A DNA stretch of 64,000 nucleotides from Candidatus Edwardsbacteria bacterium. Lineage in GTDB: Bacteria > Edwardsbacteria > AC1 > EtOH8. Both the position numbers and the translations under genes were made by a program. The number at the start of each line of letters is the position of its first letter. Position 1 is the first letter of the stretch. The notes under the pieces are model-generated. The model saw nothing but the letters and a program-made list of their open reading frames with translations, was not told where the DNA came from and made no database searches. The stretch covers positions 275,784-339,783 of the forward strand of contig JAVHLB010000002.1 of assembly GCA_031082425.1 (NCBI GenBank). Reading direction: 5' to 3'. Shown piece after piece: positions 41,686 to 52,073 of this stretch.

Positions 41686-42546
41686 ATGAGTTATCGGGAA
41701 ATTGCCTATAATGACGATCCGTCGCTGGACATCTACCTCAAGGAGATCAGCCGGGTCCCCCTGCTGTCGCCGGACCAGGAGCTGGCCCTGGCCCAGCAGG
41801 CCAAGGCGGGCATCAAGACCGCCATCGACCGGCTGACCGAGAGCAATCTGCGCTTCGTGGTATCCACCGCCAAGGAATTCCAGGGCCGGGGACTTTCCCT
41901 GGCCGATCTCATCAACGAGGGCAATGTGGGGCTGATGAAGGCGGTCCAGCGGTTCGAGCCGTCCCGGGGATACCGTTTCAATACCTATGCCGTGTGGTGG
42001 ATCAGGCAGGCCATGCTGAAGGCCATCGCCGAGCAGACCCGGACCATCCGGCTGCCCATGAACCGCATTGAGAAGCTGACCCGGCTGAACCGGGCCATCG
42101 AGGAGATAAAGAGCGACCCCGGCTACAACGGCGCCCCGCCCACCGTCAAGCAGATATCCAAAAAGGCCAGGATCCCGGTGGAGGAGATCCGCGATCTGCT
42201 GGGTTACAGCGCCAACCAGGTCTCCCTGGACGCCCCGCTGTCGGAGGACGGCGAGACCAGTCTTTCGGAGATAGTGGAGCACCCCCGCTTCAAATCACCC
42301 GAGGAGACATTGAAGAGCAAGACCATGGACAGCGACATCAAGCAGGCCTTTTCGGTGCTGACCCCGCGGGAGGTCAGGGTGCTGAAGCTTTATTACGGAC
42401 TGGACGATAACGACCATGGAACGCTGGACTCCATTGGGCAGAAGATGAACATCTCCCGGGAACGGGTGCGGCAATTGAGGGATCGGGCACTACGGAAGAT
42501 CAAACTGGCCACCGAGGGCGGCCGGCTGAAGGCCTATCTGAGCTGA
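41686..42546 (+). CDS. RpoD-type sigma-70 factor lacking region 1.1
   Basis: 286 residues, the size of the short primary sigma factors of several phyla. It begins MSYREIAYNDDPSLDIYLKEI (region 1.2), has region 2 with NLRFVVSTAKEFQGRGLSLADLINEGN and the -10 recognition helix FNTYAVWWIRQAML, region 3, and region 4 ending SRERVRQLRDRALRKIK, the -35-binding helix. The window's TTGACA/TATAAT promoters match what such a factor reads. It lies 26 bp after htrA, so it may be co-expressed with the stress genes, and it is followed by a strong terminator. Whether it is the housekeeping factor or an alternative group-2 one cannot be told. Confidence 0.93.
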   Translation: MSYREIAYNDDPSLDIYLKEISRVPLLSPDQELALAQQAKAGIKTAIDRLTESNLRFVVSTAKEFQGRGLSLADLINEGNVGLMKAVQRFEPSRGYRFNTYAVWWIRQAMLKAIAEQTRTIRLPMNRIEKLTRLNRAIEEIKSDPGYNGAPPTVKQISKKARIPVEEIRDLLGYSANQVSLDAPLSEDGETSLSEIVEHPRFKSPEETLKSKTMDSDIKQAFSVLTPREVRVLKLYYGLDDNDHGTLDSIGQKMNISRERVRQLRDRALRKIKLATEGGRLKAYLS

Positions 42547-42560
42547 ATTCAGGCAATGAT

Positions 42561-42590
42561 AAAAGGGGGCGTCGTTTGACGCCCCCTTTT
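42561..42590 (+). terminator. Terminator of the stress/sigma cluster
   Basis: AAAAGGGGGCGTC (42561-42573), loop GTTT, GACGCCCCCTTTT (42578-42590). Confidence 0.92.
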
Positions 42591-42624
42591 TACTGTCCCA
42601 GGATATTTCCGTCTGAAGTTCTTT

Positions 42625-43275
42625 TTATCCGAAAAGCCTGACCATATAAATTATGATTATCACCAGCAGCACCAGGCAGGTGGTCTGGATGCTGCGGCGG
42701 TCGGAGCGGAAACCGGCCTTGAAATCACCCCTCTCCGGGTAAGGTTTGGGATAAGGGGTCAGACGGGGCAGCCAGCGGGGCACCGCTTTATAATATTCAT
42801 CATAGACCTCCCCCAGGCTCCGGCGGATGGTGTCCTCCTCCACCGCCACGATGAAGCCATATTGTATGGCAAAGGCTATTATGAATACAGGCAGGAGCCA
42901 GGGTATGGCCACGGCCTCCGAGATCATCAGGGACCACTTGGCCGGCCAGGCCGCCAGGCAGACGCCCAGGCTCAGCAGGAGATTGCCCACATAGAGCGGA
43001 TTGCGGACATAAGAGAACGGTCCGCCGGTGATCAGATTGCCCACCCCCGGCTCCAGGGTCCGGGTGGCCCCCCCGGCGTAGGACACCGCCCAGATGCGGG
43101 TCAGCTCTCCGGCCAGGGCCACCAGCAGGCCCAAAGAGATGGACCATAAGGTCGGCTTGGCCAGGACCAAAGTTGCCAGCAGCAGCGGTATCGGGGTGTA
43201 GCTGCGCCATTTGAAGAACAGGTTGCCCAAGGTTGTTTTCACTTTATGTCTCCAGCTTATTGATCGCATCTCCAA
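42625..43275 (-). CDS. Isoprenylcysteine carboxyl methyltransferase-like membrane protein
   Basis: 216 residues with four to five membrane segments. The signature GGPFSYVRNPLYVGNLLLSLG and the C-terminal EEDTIRRSLGEVYDEYYKAVPRWLP are those of the ICMT/PEMT superfamily (S-adenosylmethionine-dependent membrane methyltransferases). True isoprenylcysteine substrates are not expected in bacteria, so a lipid or other hydrophobic target is likely. It lies alone, downstream of the giant TPR gene on the same strand. Confidence 0.8.
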   Translation of the reverse strand: MEMRSISWRHKVKTTLGNLFFKWRSYTPIPLLLATLVLAKPTLWSISLGLLVALAGELTRIWAVSYAGGATRTLEPGVGNLITGGPFSYVRNPLYVGNLLLSLGVCLAAWPAKWSLMISEAVAIPWLLPVFIIAFAIQYGFIVAVEEDTIRRSLGEVYDEYYKAVPRWLPRLTPYPKPYPERGDFKAGFRSDRRSIQTTCLVLLVIIIIYMVRLFG

Positions 43276-43331
43276 TGCACCCGGTCGTCGTGGCCGGGCA
43301 TATTTTTATCGGGTGGTTGTTTTAAAGATCC

Positions 43332-46300
43332 TCAGAGGCTGGCCTCCAGCACCGCCCCCCGATGTTCCAACTCCTTCATCACCGCCTTTTCGGCGCACCA
43401 TTCCAGGCGGTTCCTGACATCCCGGAAATCGGTCTGGTCCATGTAGATATTGCGGTAGGCCGCCACCGCCCCTGAATAATTCCCCAGGGACTCGTAGCAC
43501 TGCCCCAGCAGATAACAAACCTCCATCTGGTAACGGCTGTAGGGATGCCCCTCCAGGGGAACCTGCCGCAGCAGCTCCATGGCCGTGACCGCCTCGCGGC
43601 GCCCCCAGAAAGCCCTGCCCAGGGTAAGCACCCGGCGGTTGGCCAGCTCTTCGTCCAGCGGTTTGAAATTGAGCAGGTTTATGGCGGCATCGAATTTCTG
43701 GATTATTATCAGCTTGTTGGCCAAGTCCAGTTTTCGGAACTGGTCGTCCGGCGCCTCCTGCAGCGCCTGGTAGGATTTATCGATCTCCACCTGCAGGCGG
43801 CGGGAGGCAAAGCGACGCAGGGCGCTGAAGACCTCGTTGGCGTCGGACATCATCCCCCGGACCTGGTCCATGGCCTCATCGGCCTTGGCCTCATCCCTCA
43901 GGGCCAGATGGGTCTCGGCCAGGAAGAACAGGACCCTCATCCGGCGTTCGGGATCGTTTATCCCTCCGGTTGCCTGGGATAACATGTCGCGGGCCTGGGT
44001 GAATTTGCCCAGCTCAAAATAGATGGTCCCCAGCGCTTCGTAGATCTCCGGCAGCTGGGGACTGCCCGACAGCATCTTCTCTATCTCCGCCGCCGCGGTG
44101 GACCGGAAGGCATTGTCCAGCTCGCAGGCCCTCATATACCCGGCCACCGCCTCTGTCAGCCGGCCCTGGTCGGCCAGGATCCGGGAGCTTAAAATGACCG
44201 CCAGCACCAGGCCGGGATCGAGGGATACCATCTCCTCCAGCTGGGCCAGTATCCTGGCCCGCTCATTTCCATCGGCCTTGTATATGGCCTGGTATTCCCG
44301 GACCTCGGCCTCTGGCTGATTGTTTTTGCGGTGAAGTTCGGCCAGCAGATACCTGGCCGCCAGCAGATCCGGCTTTTCCGCGACGATGGCCTGCAGCTCG
44401 TGGCCCACCGCCTCCGCCAGGCCCTGGTCCCCGGCCAGGGAGCTTTTAAGAAGCTCAATGCTCTGCGGATAATTGGCCCGCAGGCGGTATATCCTGGCCA
44501 GCAGCACCTGATTGGACAGGTTCCGGGGATCCTTCTCCTGGGATATGCGCAGCAGGCTGATGGCCTGTTCATAAAGATCGGGATCGGCGCTTACCGCCGA
44601 TTCTATCAGCTGACCGGCCTGGTCGATATCCCCGTTGATGATATAGGCCCGGGCCAAGGCCAGGTTGATCCGGAAGTTTTCCGGGTTGGCCGAAAGCAAT
44701 TTTCGGTAAAGCTCCTCGGCCCCGGCAAAATTATCCGGGGCGATGTCCATCAGCTGGCTCAGGGCGGCCAGGGTGGCGTCGGTGTTCTTCAGGATGATAT
44801 CCATCCGGGCCTCGGCCAGCAGGGCCTTGGCATTGGCCGGCTCCAGCTTCTGGATACTTCTGAGGTCGGCGGCGATGTTCTCGGCCAGCCGGGGGTCCTT
44901 CTCGCCCGCCAGCATCAATTCATCAATGGCCTGGTCGAATATCCGCTGATGCATCAGCACCCTGGCCAGGGCGTAATGCCCGGCCAGGCTGGTGACATCT
45001 ATCTCCAGCAGGCGTTTCAATGATCCGGCCGCCTCGGCCGACAGGGCGGCATCCAGCTCCGAGGCCTTCATCAGGCTGCCGGCCGCCTTGGTCAGTTCGC
45101 CCCTTTCCAGCGATATCTGCCCCAGCCGCAGGTATGCCCCGGCTCCGCTTTGGTCCGGCCAGCGGGCGATTATCTGCTCGGCTTTTTGGAAGGCCCGGTC
45201 CAGCAGTTTCTCCTGATACAGCAGCTCCAGCTGCAGCCTCTGCAATCCGACATTGTCGGGGCTCTTCTCCAGCAGCCGGTTCAATTTTTCGGTGACCTTG
45301 GTCACCATGGTCTTGTCGTAGCGGATGGCCGACAGCAGGGCCGAGGCCATCTCCTCCATTTTCCCGTCGTCCTGATAGCTTTCGGCCAGGGCCAGTTGCA
45401 GGTGAGCCGCCTGGGGATGTTTCCGGGAGGCCTCCTCCAGGGCCTTTTTGGCCGGCCGGGAAGCCCTCTCGTCCCTGGCCAGCTTCAACAGCAACTCGGC
45501 CGCCCTTTGATGCTGTCCGGCCTCGGCCAGGGCCGCCGCTTTCACAAACTCTATGGCCGGGTGGGATTGCCCCGATCCCTCCAGCTGGGAACAGATGTCC
45601 ACCAAAGCGGAATTGAAATCCTGGCCGTCCAGGCAGGAGGCCCTTTCCAGGATGGGCAGATATTCGGCCCAGCTGGCCGGATGGCGCTTGGCCAGCTCCG
45701 CTCCGAACAGGGCGCTTTCCTTGAAGCGCGTTGCTTTCACCAGAATATCCAGCAGGGCGATCATCGGGGCCATGTCGGAGGGGTCCTGGGCCACCATCTT
45801 CTGCAGGCCGGCCAGGGCCTTTTCCTGAGGCTCCTTTCCCAGGGTGGCCAGATAGCGGTAGACCGGTATGGCTTTGGCCTTGTCCTGCCGTATCAGGTAG
45901 CATTCCGCCAGGTAATTCAGGGCCTCCGGCTGGTCAAGGCTGGATCTCAGGATGGCGTCCAGTTTTTCCAGCGCCAGGTCCACCAGAGAGATGTCCTGGT
46001 CGACTATTTCATGTATGGCGCTGATGGCCTGGTCGTTCTGTTTGGCCGATATATAGGCATCGATGATCTTGGTGGCCGCCTCGAAATTTCCGGGAGACCT
46101 CTCCATGATCTTCCGGTAACGGCCCAGTATCTCCTCCAGCCGCTGGGGATCCAGCTCGGCCACCTTGGCATACCCGGCCATGGCCAGATCCAGTTTATCG
46201 GAATCTAGCGACAGGTCCCCCAACAGCATATGGGCTCCGGCCATTCCGGGATCCAGCTTGATGATCTCCCGCAGGGTGTTTATCCAGTTATCGATATGCT

Positions 46301-47180
46301 GACGGTCCAATGACACCAGTCTGCTGATCTTGGCAAAAGCTTTGGCGGCATCCTGCTTTTGAAGATTAAGCCTGACCAGCAGGGACAGCATCTCGATATT
46401 GTCGGGATCTTGCTGGGAGAAACTCTCCAGCTTGTTGATCACCCGGTCGGCCGCCCCTCCTTTGGCCGCCTCGACATACAGCTCCAGGGCCCGTTCCTTC
46501 TTGTCCAGCGACAGCAAAATGTCCCCGTGCTTGAGCATGGTGTCGGTGTCCCCGGGATGGTAGGAGGCCAGCTTGGCCGCCGCGGCCATCACGTTGTTCC
46601 CCTCGTCCTGGGACCGGACCAGAATATTCTCCAGGATCTCCATGGCCTGGGATATCTGCCCCCGGCGCTCGGTAAGCAGGGCGGTCCCGTAATAGGTGGT
46701 CATCTCGCGGGCCACCGTCCCGGCCGGCTTGGCCGGCCCCTGATAATGATCCAGCGACTCCTTCAGCTTGTTGTATCGGGCGTACATCACGTCCACATCG
46801 TGGTTTCCCAATTCCTTGACCAGCTTCACCGCTGCGTCGAAGTTCCTTTTCCCCAGGTTCATCTCGAAGGCCAGATCGCCCATCTCCGGCAGCCGGCCGT
46901 CGGAGAAGAAGAACCTCTCGGCCAGCTCCATGATCTCCCCGCTGCGGCTGGGCACCAGGGTCACCGCATTCTTCAGGGCCATCACCGCATCCCGGCCCTT
47001 TTTGTCGGCCAGCTGGGCGGAGGCCAGGGCCAGCAGCAGTTCGTAATCCTCGGCGCTGTTCTTCAGGCCCGAAGCCAGCAGTTCGGCGGCCTTGGAATGC
47101 TTGCCCTCGCTCCTCAGCTTCTCGGATTTCTGCAGGATCTGGTCCTTGGTAAGTAGGAAAAAATCGGCTAATGGGGACAT
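43332..47180 (-). CDS. Giant tetratricopeptide-repeat protein
   Basis: 1282 residues from the ATG at 47180, preceded by AAGGAG; extending upstream would enter the promoter gap. It is built of tandem helical TPR-like pairs throughout, about 34-residue spacing, with recurring elements such as EAxNYLAECYLIRxD, LAxYHxGDTDTMLKHGDILLS and YxxLGTIYFELGKFTQARDML. No signal peptide or catalytic domain is present, so it is probably a cytoplasmic assembly platform. The recurrent Ala/Leu-rich segments may reflect internal duplications. A divergent promoter pair (47393-47507) links it with the MoxR ATPase gene. The function is unknown. Confidence 0.85.
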   Translation of the reverse strand: MSPLADFFLLTKDQILQKSEKLRSEGKHSKAAELLASGLKNSAEDYELLLALASAQLADKKGRDAVMALKNAVTLVPSRSGEIMELAERFFFSDGRLPEMGDLAFEMNLGKRNFDAAVKLVKELGNHDVDVMYARYNKLKESLDHYQGPAKPAGTVAREMTTYYGTALLTERRGQISQAMEILENILVRSQDEGNNVMAAAAKLASYHPGDTDTMLKHGDILLSLDKKERALELYVEAAKGGAADRVINKLESFSQQDPDNIEMLSLLVRLNLQKQDAAKAFAKISRLVSLDRQHIDNWINTLREIIKLDPGMAGAHMLLGDLSLDSDKLDLAMAGYAKVAELDPQRLEEILGRYRKIMERSPGNFEAATKIIDAYISAKQNDQAISAIHEIVDQDISLVDLALEKLDAILRSSLDQPEALNYLAECYLIRQDKAKAIPVYRYLATLGKEPQEKALAGLQKMVAQDPSDMAPMIALLDILVKATRFKESALFGAELAKRHPASWAEYLPILERASCLDGQDFNSALVDICSQLEGSGQSHPAIEFVKAAALAEAGQHQRAAELLLKLARDERASRPAKKALEEASRKHPQAAHLQLALAESYQDDGKMEEMASALLSAIRYDKTMVTKVTEKLNRLLEKSPDNVGLQRLQLELLYQEKLLDRAFQKAEQIIARWPDQSGAGAYLRLGQISLERGELTKAAGSLMKASELDAALSAEAAGSLKRLLEIDVTSLAGHYALARVLMHQRIFDQAIDELMLAGEKDPRLAENIAADLRSIQKLEPANAKALLAEARMDIILKNTDATLAALSQLMDIAPDNFAGAEELYRKLLSANPENFRINLALARAYIINGDIDQAGQLIESAVSADPDLYEQAISLLRISQEKDPRNLSNQVLLARIYRLRANYPQSIELLKSSLAGDQGLAEAVGHELQAIVAEKPDLLAARYLLAELHRKNNQPEAEVREYQAIYKADGNERARILAQLEEMVSLDPGLVLAVILSSRILADQGRLTEAVAGYMRACELDNAFRSTAAAEIEKMLSGSPQLPEIYEALGTIYFELGKFTQARDMLSQATGGINDPERRMRVLFFLAETHLALRDEAKADEAMDQVRGMMSDANEVFSALRRFASRRLQVEIDKSYQALQEAPDDQFRKLDLANKLIIIQKFDAAINLLNFKPLDEELANRRVLTLGRAFWGRREAVTAMELLRQVPLEGHPYSRYQMEVCYLLGQCYESLGNYSGAVAAYRNIYMDQTDFRDVRNRLEWCAEKAVMKELEHRGAVLEASL

Positions 47181-47392
47181 CTCGTGCTCCTTGGGTTTTA
47201 TGCATCCAAAACAGGGATGATGGTAATACCAGAATGAGACCCCTGCAAAACTGACCACTGAATCACCGAAATTTTAGAAACACGGAACAACATCCATTGA
47301 ATCTTCATTTTCTTGGTGATTTCCTTCCGAAAATTCAGTGTGTCAGTGGTAAAGGGTCTTTTTATACAAGCCACAGACTGTCTTAATTTGTA

Positions 47393-47421
47393 AAATTAAC
47401 ATATCGGGAAAGGGATGTCAA
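47393..47421 (-). promoter_or_regulatory. Promoter of the giant TPR gene
   Basis: On the minus strand: TTGACA (47421-47416), 17 bp, TAATTT (47398-47393). It implies a leader of more than 200 nt. Confidence 0.6.
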
Positions 47422-47477
47422 GGAACAAATATCATCGCAAACGATATTCCCCGGCCCTCTGCCCGGCAAAATTTCCG

Positions 47478-47507
47478 TTGACTTATCCCGCCCCCATTTG
47501 TTAGACT
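47478..47507 (+). promoter_or_regulatory. Promoter of the MoxR gene
   Basis: TTGACT (47478-47483), 18 bp, TAGACT (47502-47507), 31 bp before the TTG start. The 47181-47537 gap holds only these divergent promoters. Confidence 0.6.
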
Positions 47508-47537
47508 AATAGCCAATGATTTTAAGGAGCGCACCCA

Positions 47538-48521
<984 letters not shown>

Positions 48522-48600
48522 CAGAAGTTGATTTATCTCACAAAGACACTACGGGCACAAAGATTCAAATACCAATACGGCAACTCCAAAATCCACCGCC

Positions 48601-48999
48601 ATGGATTCTTTTCAGGTCACCACCAAAGACCGCAGCCAGTTTAGTGACATCACCGGCCGGGTGCAGAAGCTGGTCTCCGAAAGTAAGGTCATCGAAGGTC
48701 TGTGCCATATTTGGGTGCCGCACACCACCGCCGGGCTGACCGTCAACGAGAATGCCGATCCCTCGGTGGTAGAGGATATACTAAGACAGCTGGACCGGAT
48801 GGTCCCCTGGGAAAACGGCTACCGGCACGGCGAGGGCAACTCGGCCGCCCACATCAAATCCAGCCTGCTGGGCTGCCAGCTGACGGTCATGATCAAAGGC
48901 GGCCATCTGCAGCTGGGCACTTGGCAGGGCATCTATTTCTGCGAATTCGACGGCCCGCGCCAAAGGCAGGTGTGGGTGGATATTTGTCCTAAAAGTTGA
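48601..48999 (+). CDS. YjbQ/UPF0047 family protein
   Basis: 132 residues, full length for the family. The conserved metal-binding segment is WVPHTTAGLTVNENADPSVVEDI near 37-59, with SAAHIKSSLLG near 81 and a final GTWQGIYFCEFDGPR. Members form trimers and some have thiamine-phosphate-synthase-like activity in vitro, but the physiological role is uncertain. It lies 79 bp after the MoxR gene and could be co-transcribed. Confidence 0.93.
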   Translation: MDSFQVTTKDRSQFSDITGRVQKLVSESKVIEGLCHIWVPHTTAGLTVNENADPSVVEDILRQLDRMVPWENGYRHGEGNSAAHIKSSLLGCQLTVMIKGGHLQLGTWQGIYFCEFDGPRQRQVWVDICPKS

Positions 49000-49168
49000 G
49001 ATGACAATGGCACACGGATCTGCACGGATAGATTCTTTTGGAAAAGACACATAATTGTTATAATGAACTGCCTAAATCTGCGGGAATCGTCCGGCGCCAC
49101 AGTCTGCCACAATATAAGACGGCTATGGACGACGGCGTCCGTGTCCCAAAAACATCCCTAAATATTTC

Positions 49169-49197
49169 TTGACAATGCTATTCACTTATCATATACT
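49169..49197 (+). promoter_or_regulatory. Promoter of the response-regulator gene
   Basis: TTGACA (49169-49174), 17 bp, TATACT (49192-49197). The ATG is only nine bases past the -10 box, so the message would have almost no leader. Confidence 0.8.
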
Positions 49198-49206
49198 ATT
49201 TCTACT

Positions 49207-49845
49207 ATGAGCAGTTACAAAGTGTTAGTGGCCGATGACGAGCCGAATATCGTTAAGATCATGGAGTTCGAGCTCAAGAAGAGCGGCTACCAGGTGACTA
49301 CCGCCTTTGACGGACAGGAAGCCCTGGAGCTCATTAAAAACAATCCTCCGGACCTGATCTTGTCGGACATCATGATGCCCAACATGGACGGCTACGAGCT
49401 GTGCCGCGAGGTCAAAAAGGATCCCAGCCTGCGGGGCATCCCCTTTATTTTCCTGACCGCCAAGACCGGCCTGGAGAACCGCATCCAGGGCTACATGCTG
49501 GGCGCCACCAAGTACATAACCAAGCCCTGCGCCCGGCAGGAACTGCTCAAGACCATTGACATGCGCCTGCGGCTGTCCGAGGAGGCCAAGAAGCTTTTTG
49601 AGCAGAAGGCCAAGACCTTCCAGGGGGACCTTTCCATCATCTCAGTGTTCAGCCTGATAGACATGTTCTCCATCGGAGGCTGGAGCGGCTTCATTGAGAT
49701 GACCAGCCAGGACGACAAGAAAGGCCGGATAGACATAACCGATGCCATGCTCACCAAATATACTTTGGAAGGCCAGTCCGGCGATGAGATACTGCCTCTG
49801 TTGCTCTCATGGACCCAAGGAAAATTTGTAGCCGAGAGGTTTTAA
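49207..49845 (+). CDS. Response regulator with receiver and PATAN/DUF4388 domain
   Basis: 212 residues. The receiver (1-120) has the acidic pair DDEP near 9, the phosphoacceptor Asp in LILSDIMMPNMDGYEL near 55, the Thr in FLTAKTG and the Lys in TKPC. The remainder (about 135-212, FQGDLSIISVFSLIDMFSIG and SGFIEMTS) is a DUF4388/PATAN domain, an adaptor known from surface-motility and gliding regulators. No DNA-binding domain is present, so output is by protein contact. No kinase gene is adjacent. The transcript appears leaderless. Confidence 0.9.
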   Translation: MSSYKVLVADDEPNIVKIMEFELKKSGYQVTTAFDGQEALELIKNNPPDLILSDIMMPNMDGYELCREVKKDPSLRGIPFIFLTAKTGLENRIQGYMLGATKYITKPCARQELLKTIDMRLRLSEEAKKLFEQKAKTFQGDLSIISVFSLIDMFSIGGWSGFIEMTSQDDKKGRIDITDAMLTKYTLEGQSGDEILPLLLSWTQGKFVAERF

Positions 49846-49870
49846 AAACCCGCCGATTAGGCGGGTTTTT
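49844..49870 (+). terminator. Terminator of the response-regulator gene
   Basis: AAAAACCCGCC (49844-49854), loop GATTA, GGCGGGTTTTT (49860-49870). Confidence 0.92.
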
Positions 49871-50016
49871 TCTATCTCAATATTTTAGATTTATTAATTC
49901 ACAACCTTTGCAATTGACTTTTATCTATTCTTAGATGTATTATTCGGAATAATGATAGCATTTATCTGCCAAACAGCGGGTCCTCTAACTTCTCTTATTC
50001 CGCAAAAGTATAAAGC

Positions 50017-51375
50017 GTGGACAAAATGGTAAAACAAAAACATAATTTTGAACACACCAAGATCCTCCATATTCTGCTGAACCGTTGCCAGGTTCTTATA
50101 TTGGTCGGCCGGTATGATCGAGCATCAAATGATCTTAAACGGGGGTTGTTTTTATCCGAGAAGATCCAGAATAAAAAATACCAGGCGGATTATTACTTGG
50201 CGTTGAGCGATCTATATAATTCCGTCAGCAAATATGATGAGATGTTGAATTCGGCCACGGAATCTCATTCTCTTTACGGGGAACTAGGCGACAGAAAGGG
50301 CCAAGCCATCTGTCTAAACAACATAGGCCTGGTGTACGGCAGTCAGGGCGACTATCCCAAGGCTCTGGAGTATTTCTCTCAGGCCCTTAAGATAGAGGAG
50401 GAGAATGGCAACCTGCCGGGACAGGCACCCAGCCTTAACAATCTTGGCTTTGTCCATTATCATCGGGGCGACTACCTTAAGGCACTGGAATGTTATGAAA
50501 AAGCCCTGCTGATAGAGGAGAAGATCGGCGATCGGCAGGTTCAGGCCACCAGCCTCAACAACATCGGCCTGATTCACGGCAATCTGGGTGATTATTCCCT
50601 GGCGTTGAAGTATTTTCTTAAAGCCCTAAAGATAGAAGAAGAAATAGGCGACCGGCACTGCCAGGCTCCCAGCCTTAACAATATCGGCTCTGTGTATTAT
50701 CGTAGCGGCGATTATCTTAAAGCCCTGGAGTACTTCGTCCGGTCGGTAAAGATATGGGAGGAGATAGGAAACCGGGAAGGTCAGGCACCCAGCCTGAATA
50801 ACATGGGCAGTGTGTCCAGCATTCTTGAAGATTATCCCAAGGCATACGATTATTTTACCAAAGCCCTGAAGATAGAAGAGGAAATAGGAGATCGGCAGGG
50901 TCAGGCTATAAGCCTGAACCATATCGCTAATATCCATTTGAAGCAGGGGAGATACGAGGATGCCAGGTCATTCCTATCAAAGGCCGAACAGATTGCCGGG
51001 GAGGTGGGAGCCAAGAACGTTTTACGTCAATTATACCTGTATTTTGGCGAACTAGAAATGGCGCTCAAAAATCACAACCTGGCCCTGGAATATGCGGAGA
51101 AGTCGCTGCAGCTGGCCGGGCAGCTGAATTCAAAGGCCGGCAAAGCGGAAGTCCTGCTGCTTCAAGCCCGAATTGAAGGGTCAGACAAAAAATTCCGGGA
51201 AGCCATTGAAATGTTCGAAGCGATCAAGCAGCCATTGGATACAGCCAAGGCCCGCTATTATCACGGCCAGGTCTTGGTCCGGGCCGATGAGACAAAGGCG
51301 GCCCGGGATATTTTTCTGGGGCTGGGTCTCAAAAACTGGGTTTATAGGATTGACGAGGGCGCAGCAAAACTATAA
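50017..51375 (+). CDS. Tetratricopeptide-repeat protein with Rapsyn-like repeats
   Basis: 452 residues from the GTG at 50017 (an ATG at 50026 is equally possible); no ribosome-binding site is seen. At least eight tandem TPR units of 40 residues have the core LNNIGLVYGSQGDYPKALEY and a linking EEEIGDRQGQA. It resembles the protein at 3947-5341 but the DNA is less G+C-rich and the repeats are more uniform, suggesting recent internal duplication. Cytoplasmic; it may bind partners of the response regulator just upstream. The function is not known. It is bordered by the foreign island that begins near 51380. Confidence 0.85.
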   Translation: MDKMVKQKHNFEHTKILHILLNRCQVLILVGRYDRASNDLKRGLFLSEKIQNKKYQADYYLALSDLYNSVSKYDEMLNSATESHSLYGELGDRKGQAICLNNIGLVYGSQGDYPKALEYFSQALKIEEENGNLPGQAPSLNNLGFVHYHRGDYLKALECYEKALLIEEKIGDRQVQATSLNNIGLIHGNLGDYSLALKYFLKALKIEEEIGDRHCQAPSLNNIGSVYYRSGDYLKALEYFVRSVKIWEEIGNREGQAPSLNNMGSVSSILEDYPKAYDYFTKALKIEEEIGDRQGQAISLNHIANIHLKQGRYEDARSFLSKAEQIAGEVGAKNVLRQLYLYFGELEMALKNHNLALEYAEKSLQLAGQLNSKAGKAEVLLLQARIEGSDKKFREAIEMFEAIKQPLDTAKARYYHGQVLVRADETKAARDIFLGLGLKNWVYRIDEGAAKL

Positions 51376-51533
51376 CGAACCACACTTTTTCCCATTAAGC
51401 ATATCTCCCCCGGTAGAAACGTTATAAAAGTTCTGTAACTTGAGATTGGCACGCAAAATGCGAGGGATTGGTTTAAAAAACTAAAACAGAATCGCTGACC
51501 CACAATATAATCTGTTGACAACAAATACAAAAA

Positions 51534-51561
51534 GGAAGCCCCCGCTTGAGCGGGGGCTTCC
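51534..51561. terminator. Hairpin at the left boundary of the island
   Basis: GGAAGCCCCCGCT (51534-51546) pairs with AGCGGGGGCTTCC (51549-51561). It corresponds to the terminator at 53768-53790 of the radical-SAM gene. Confidence 0.75.
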
Positions 51562-51648
51562 GCGTATTCCGGCATTTCTGCCTTGAATTTCCTCACCATC
51601 TGCCCGCAGTTGCTGCCTATGGTATTCTCCTCCATGTTCCCTACTGAT
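51534..51648. repeat. Left copy of the radical-SAM gene 3' end (direct repeat)
   Basis: Aligns without gaps to 53766-53880 at a constant offset of 2232, with about 16 differences in 113 positions and only four in the last 60. It would encode ENTIGSNCGQMVRKFKAEM, matching the C-terminus of the radical-SAM protein at 53778-54701, but the stop codon is lost. The sequence left of it, 51376-51533, is non-coding and A+T-rich. Confidence 0.85.
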
Positions 51649-51759
51649 ATGAGATATATACAAGCACTATTGGGTCATTCCAGCCCCATAACCACCGAAA
51701 TATACACCCGCGTATCCAAGCAAAGCCTGGGTAAAATCATCAGTCCCTGGATAGATTGA
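51643..51759 (+). pseudogene. C-terminal remnant of a tyrosine recombinase (integrase)
   Basis: In frame from 51643: TDMRYIQALLGHSSPITTE, then IYTRVSKQSLGKIISPWID and TGA at 51757-51759. This is the final part of the XerC/D-phage integrase catalytic domain: the His of LLGHSS and the nucleophilic Tyr of EIYTRV are kept. The N-terminal binding domain and the catalytic Arg, Lys and His-x-x-Arg parts are gone. The fragment starts exactly where similarity to the radical-SAM gene copy ends. It is too short to function. Confidence 0.85.
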
Positions 51760-51827
51760 AATTAAGGAAAAAGTGATTGACTTTACACAATCAATGGGCT
51801 ACAATTTCGCAGTTTCGTAAAGCCGAC

Positions 51828-51912
51828 CACTGGTGGCGGATATACGCACCTTCCCCTTCAGCCAAAGACAAAAATACACGCACTTCATAAACCCAGTAGT
51901 TACCGCCAAGTG
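51828..51912. other. attC-like imperfect hairpin, upstream copy
   Basis: CACTGGTGGCGG (51828-51839) pairs with CCGCCAAGTG (51903-51912) with a 2-nt bulge, and GTTA (51899-51902) precedes the right arm. It lies between the integrase remnant and the beta-lactamase-family gene, in DNA with no plausible gene. Confidence 0.45.
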
Positions 51913-52073
51913 TAAGAGAAAGACTACGACATAGAAACATTGAAAAGTAACCCATTGTGAAAGGATAGAAAAAAGAAATATTGATAAGACCAGAAAGCCG
52001 ACACACCAGCCGACCCGATTTTTTTGAATCAAATAAAAAAATGTATTTTTAAACACTTAAAAGAATTAAAAGA

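Noticed and set aside
51791..52056. Two overlapping minus-strand open frames of 71 and 85 codons
   Set aside because: They lie over the upstream hairpin and read the same DNA in different frames; no start signals.
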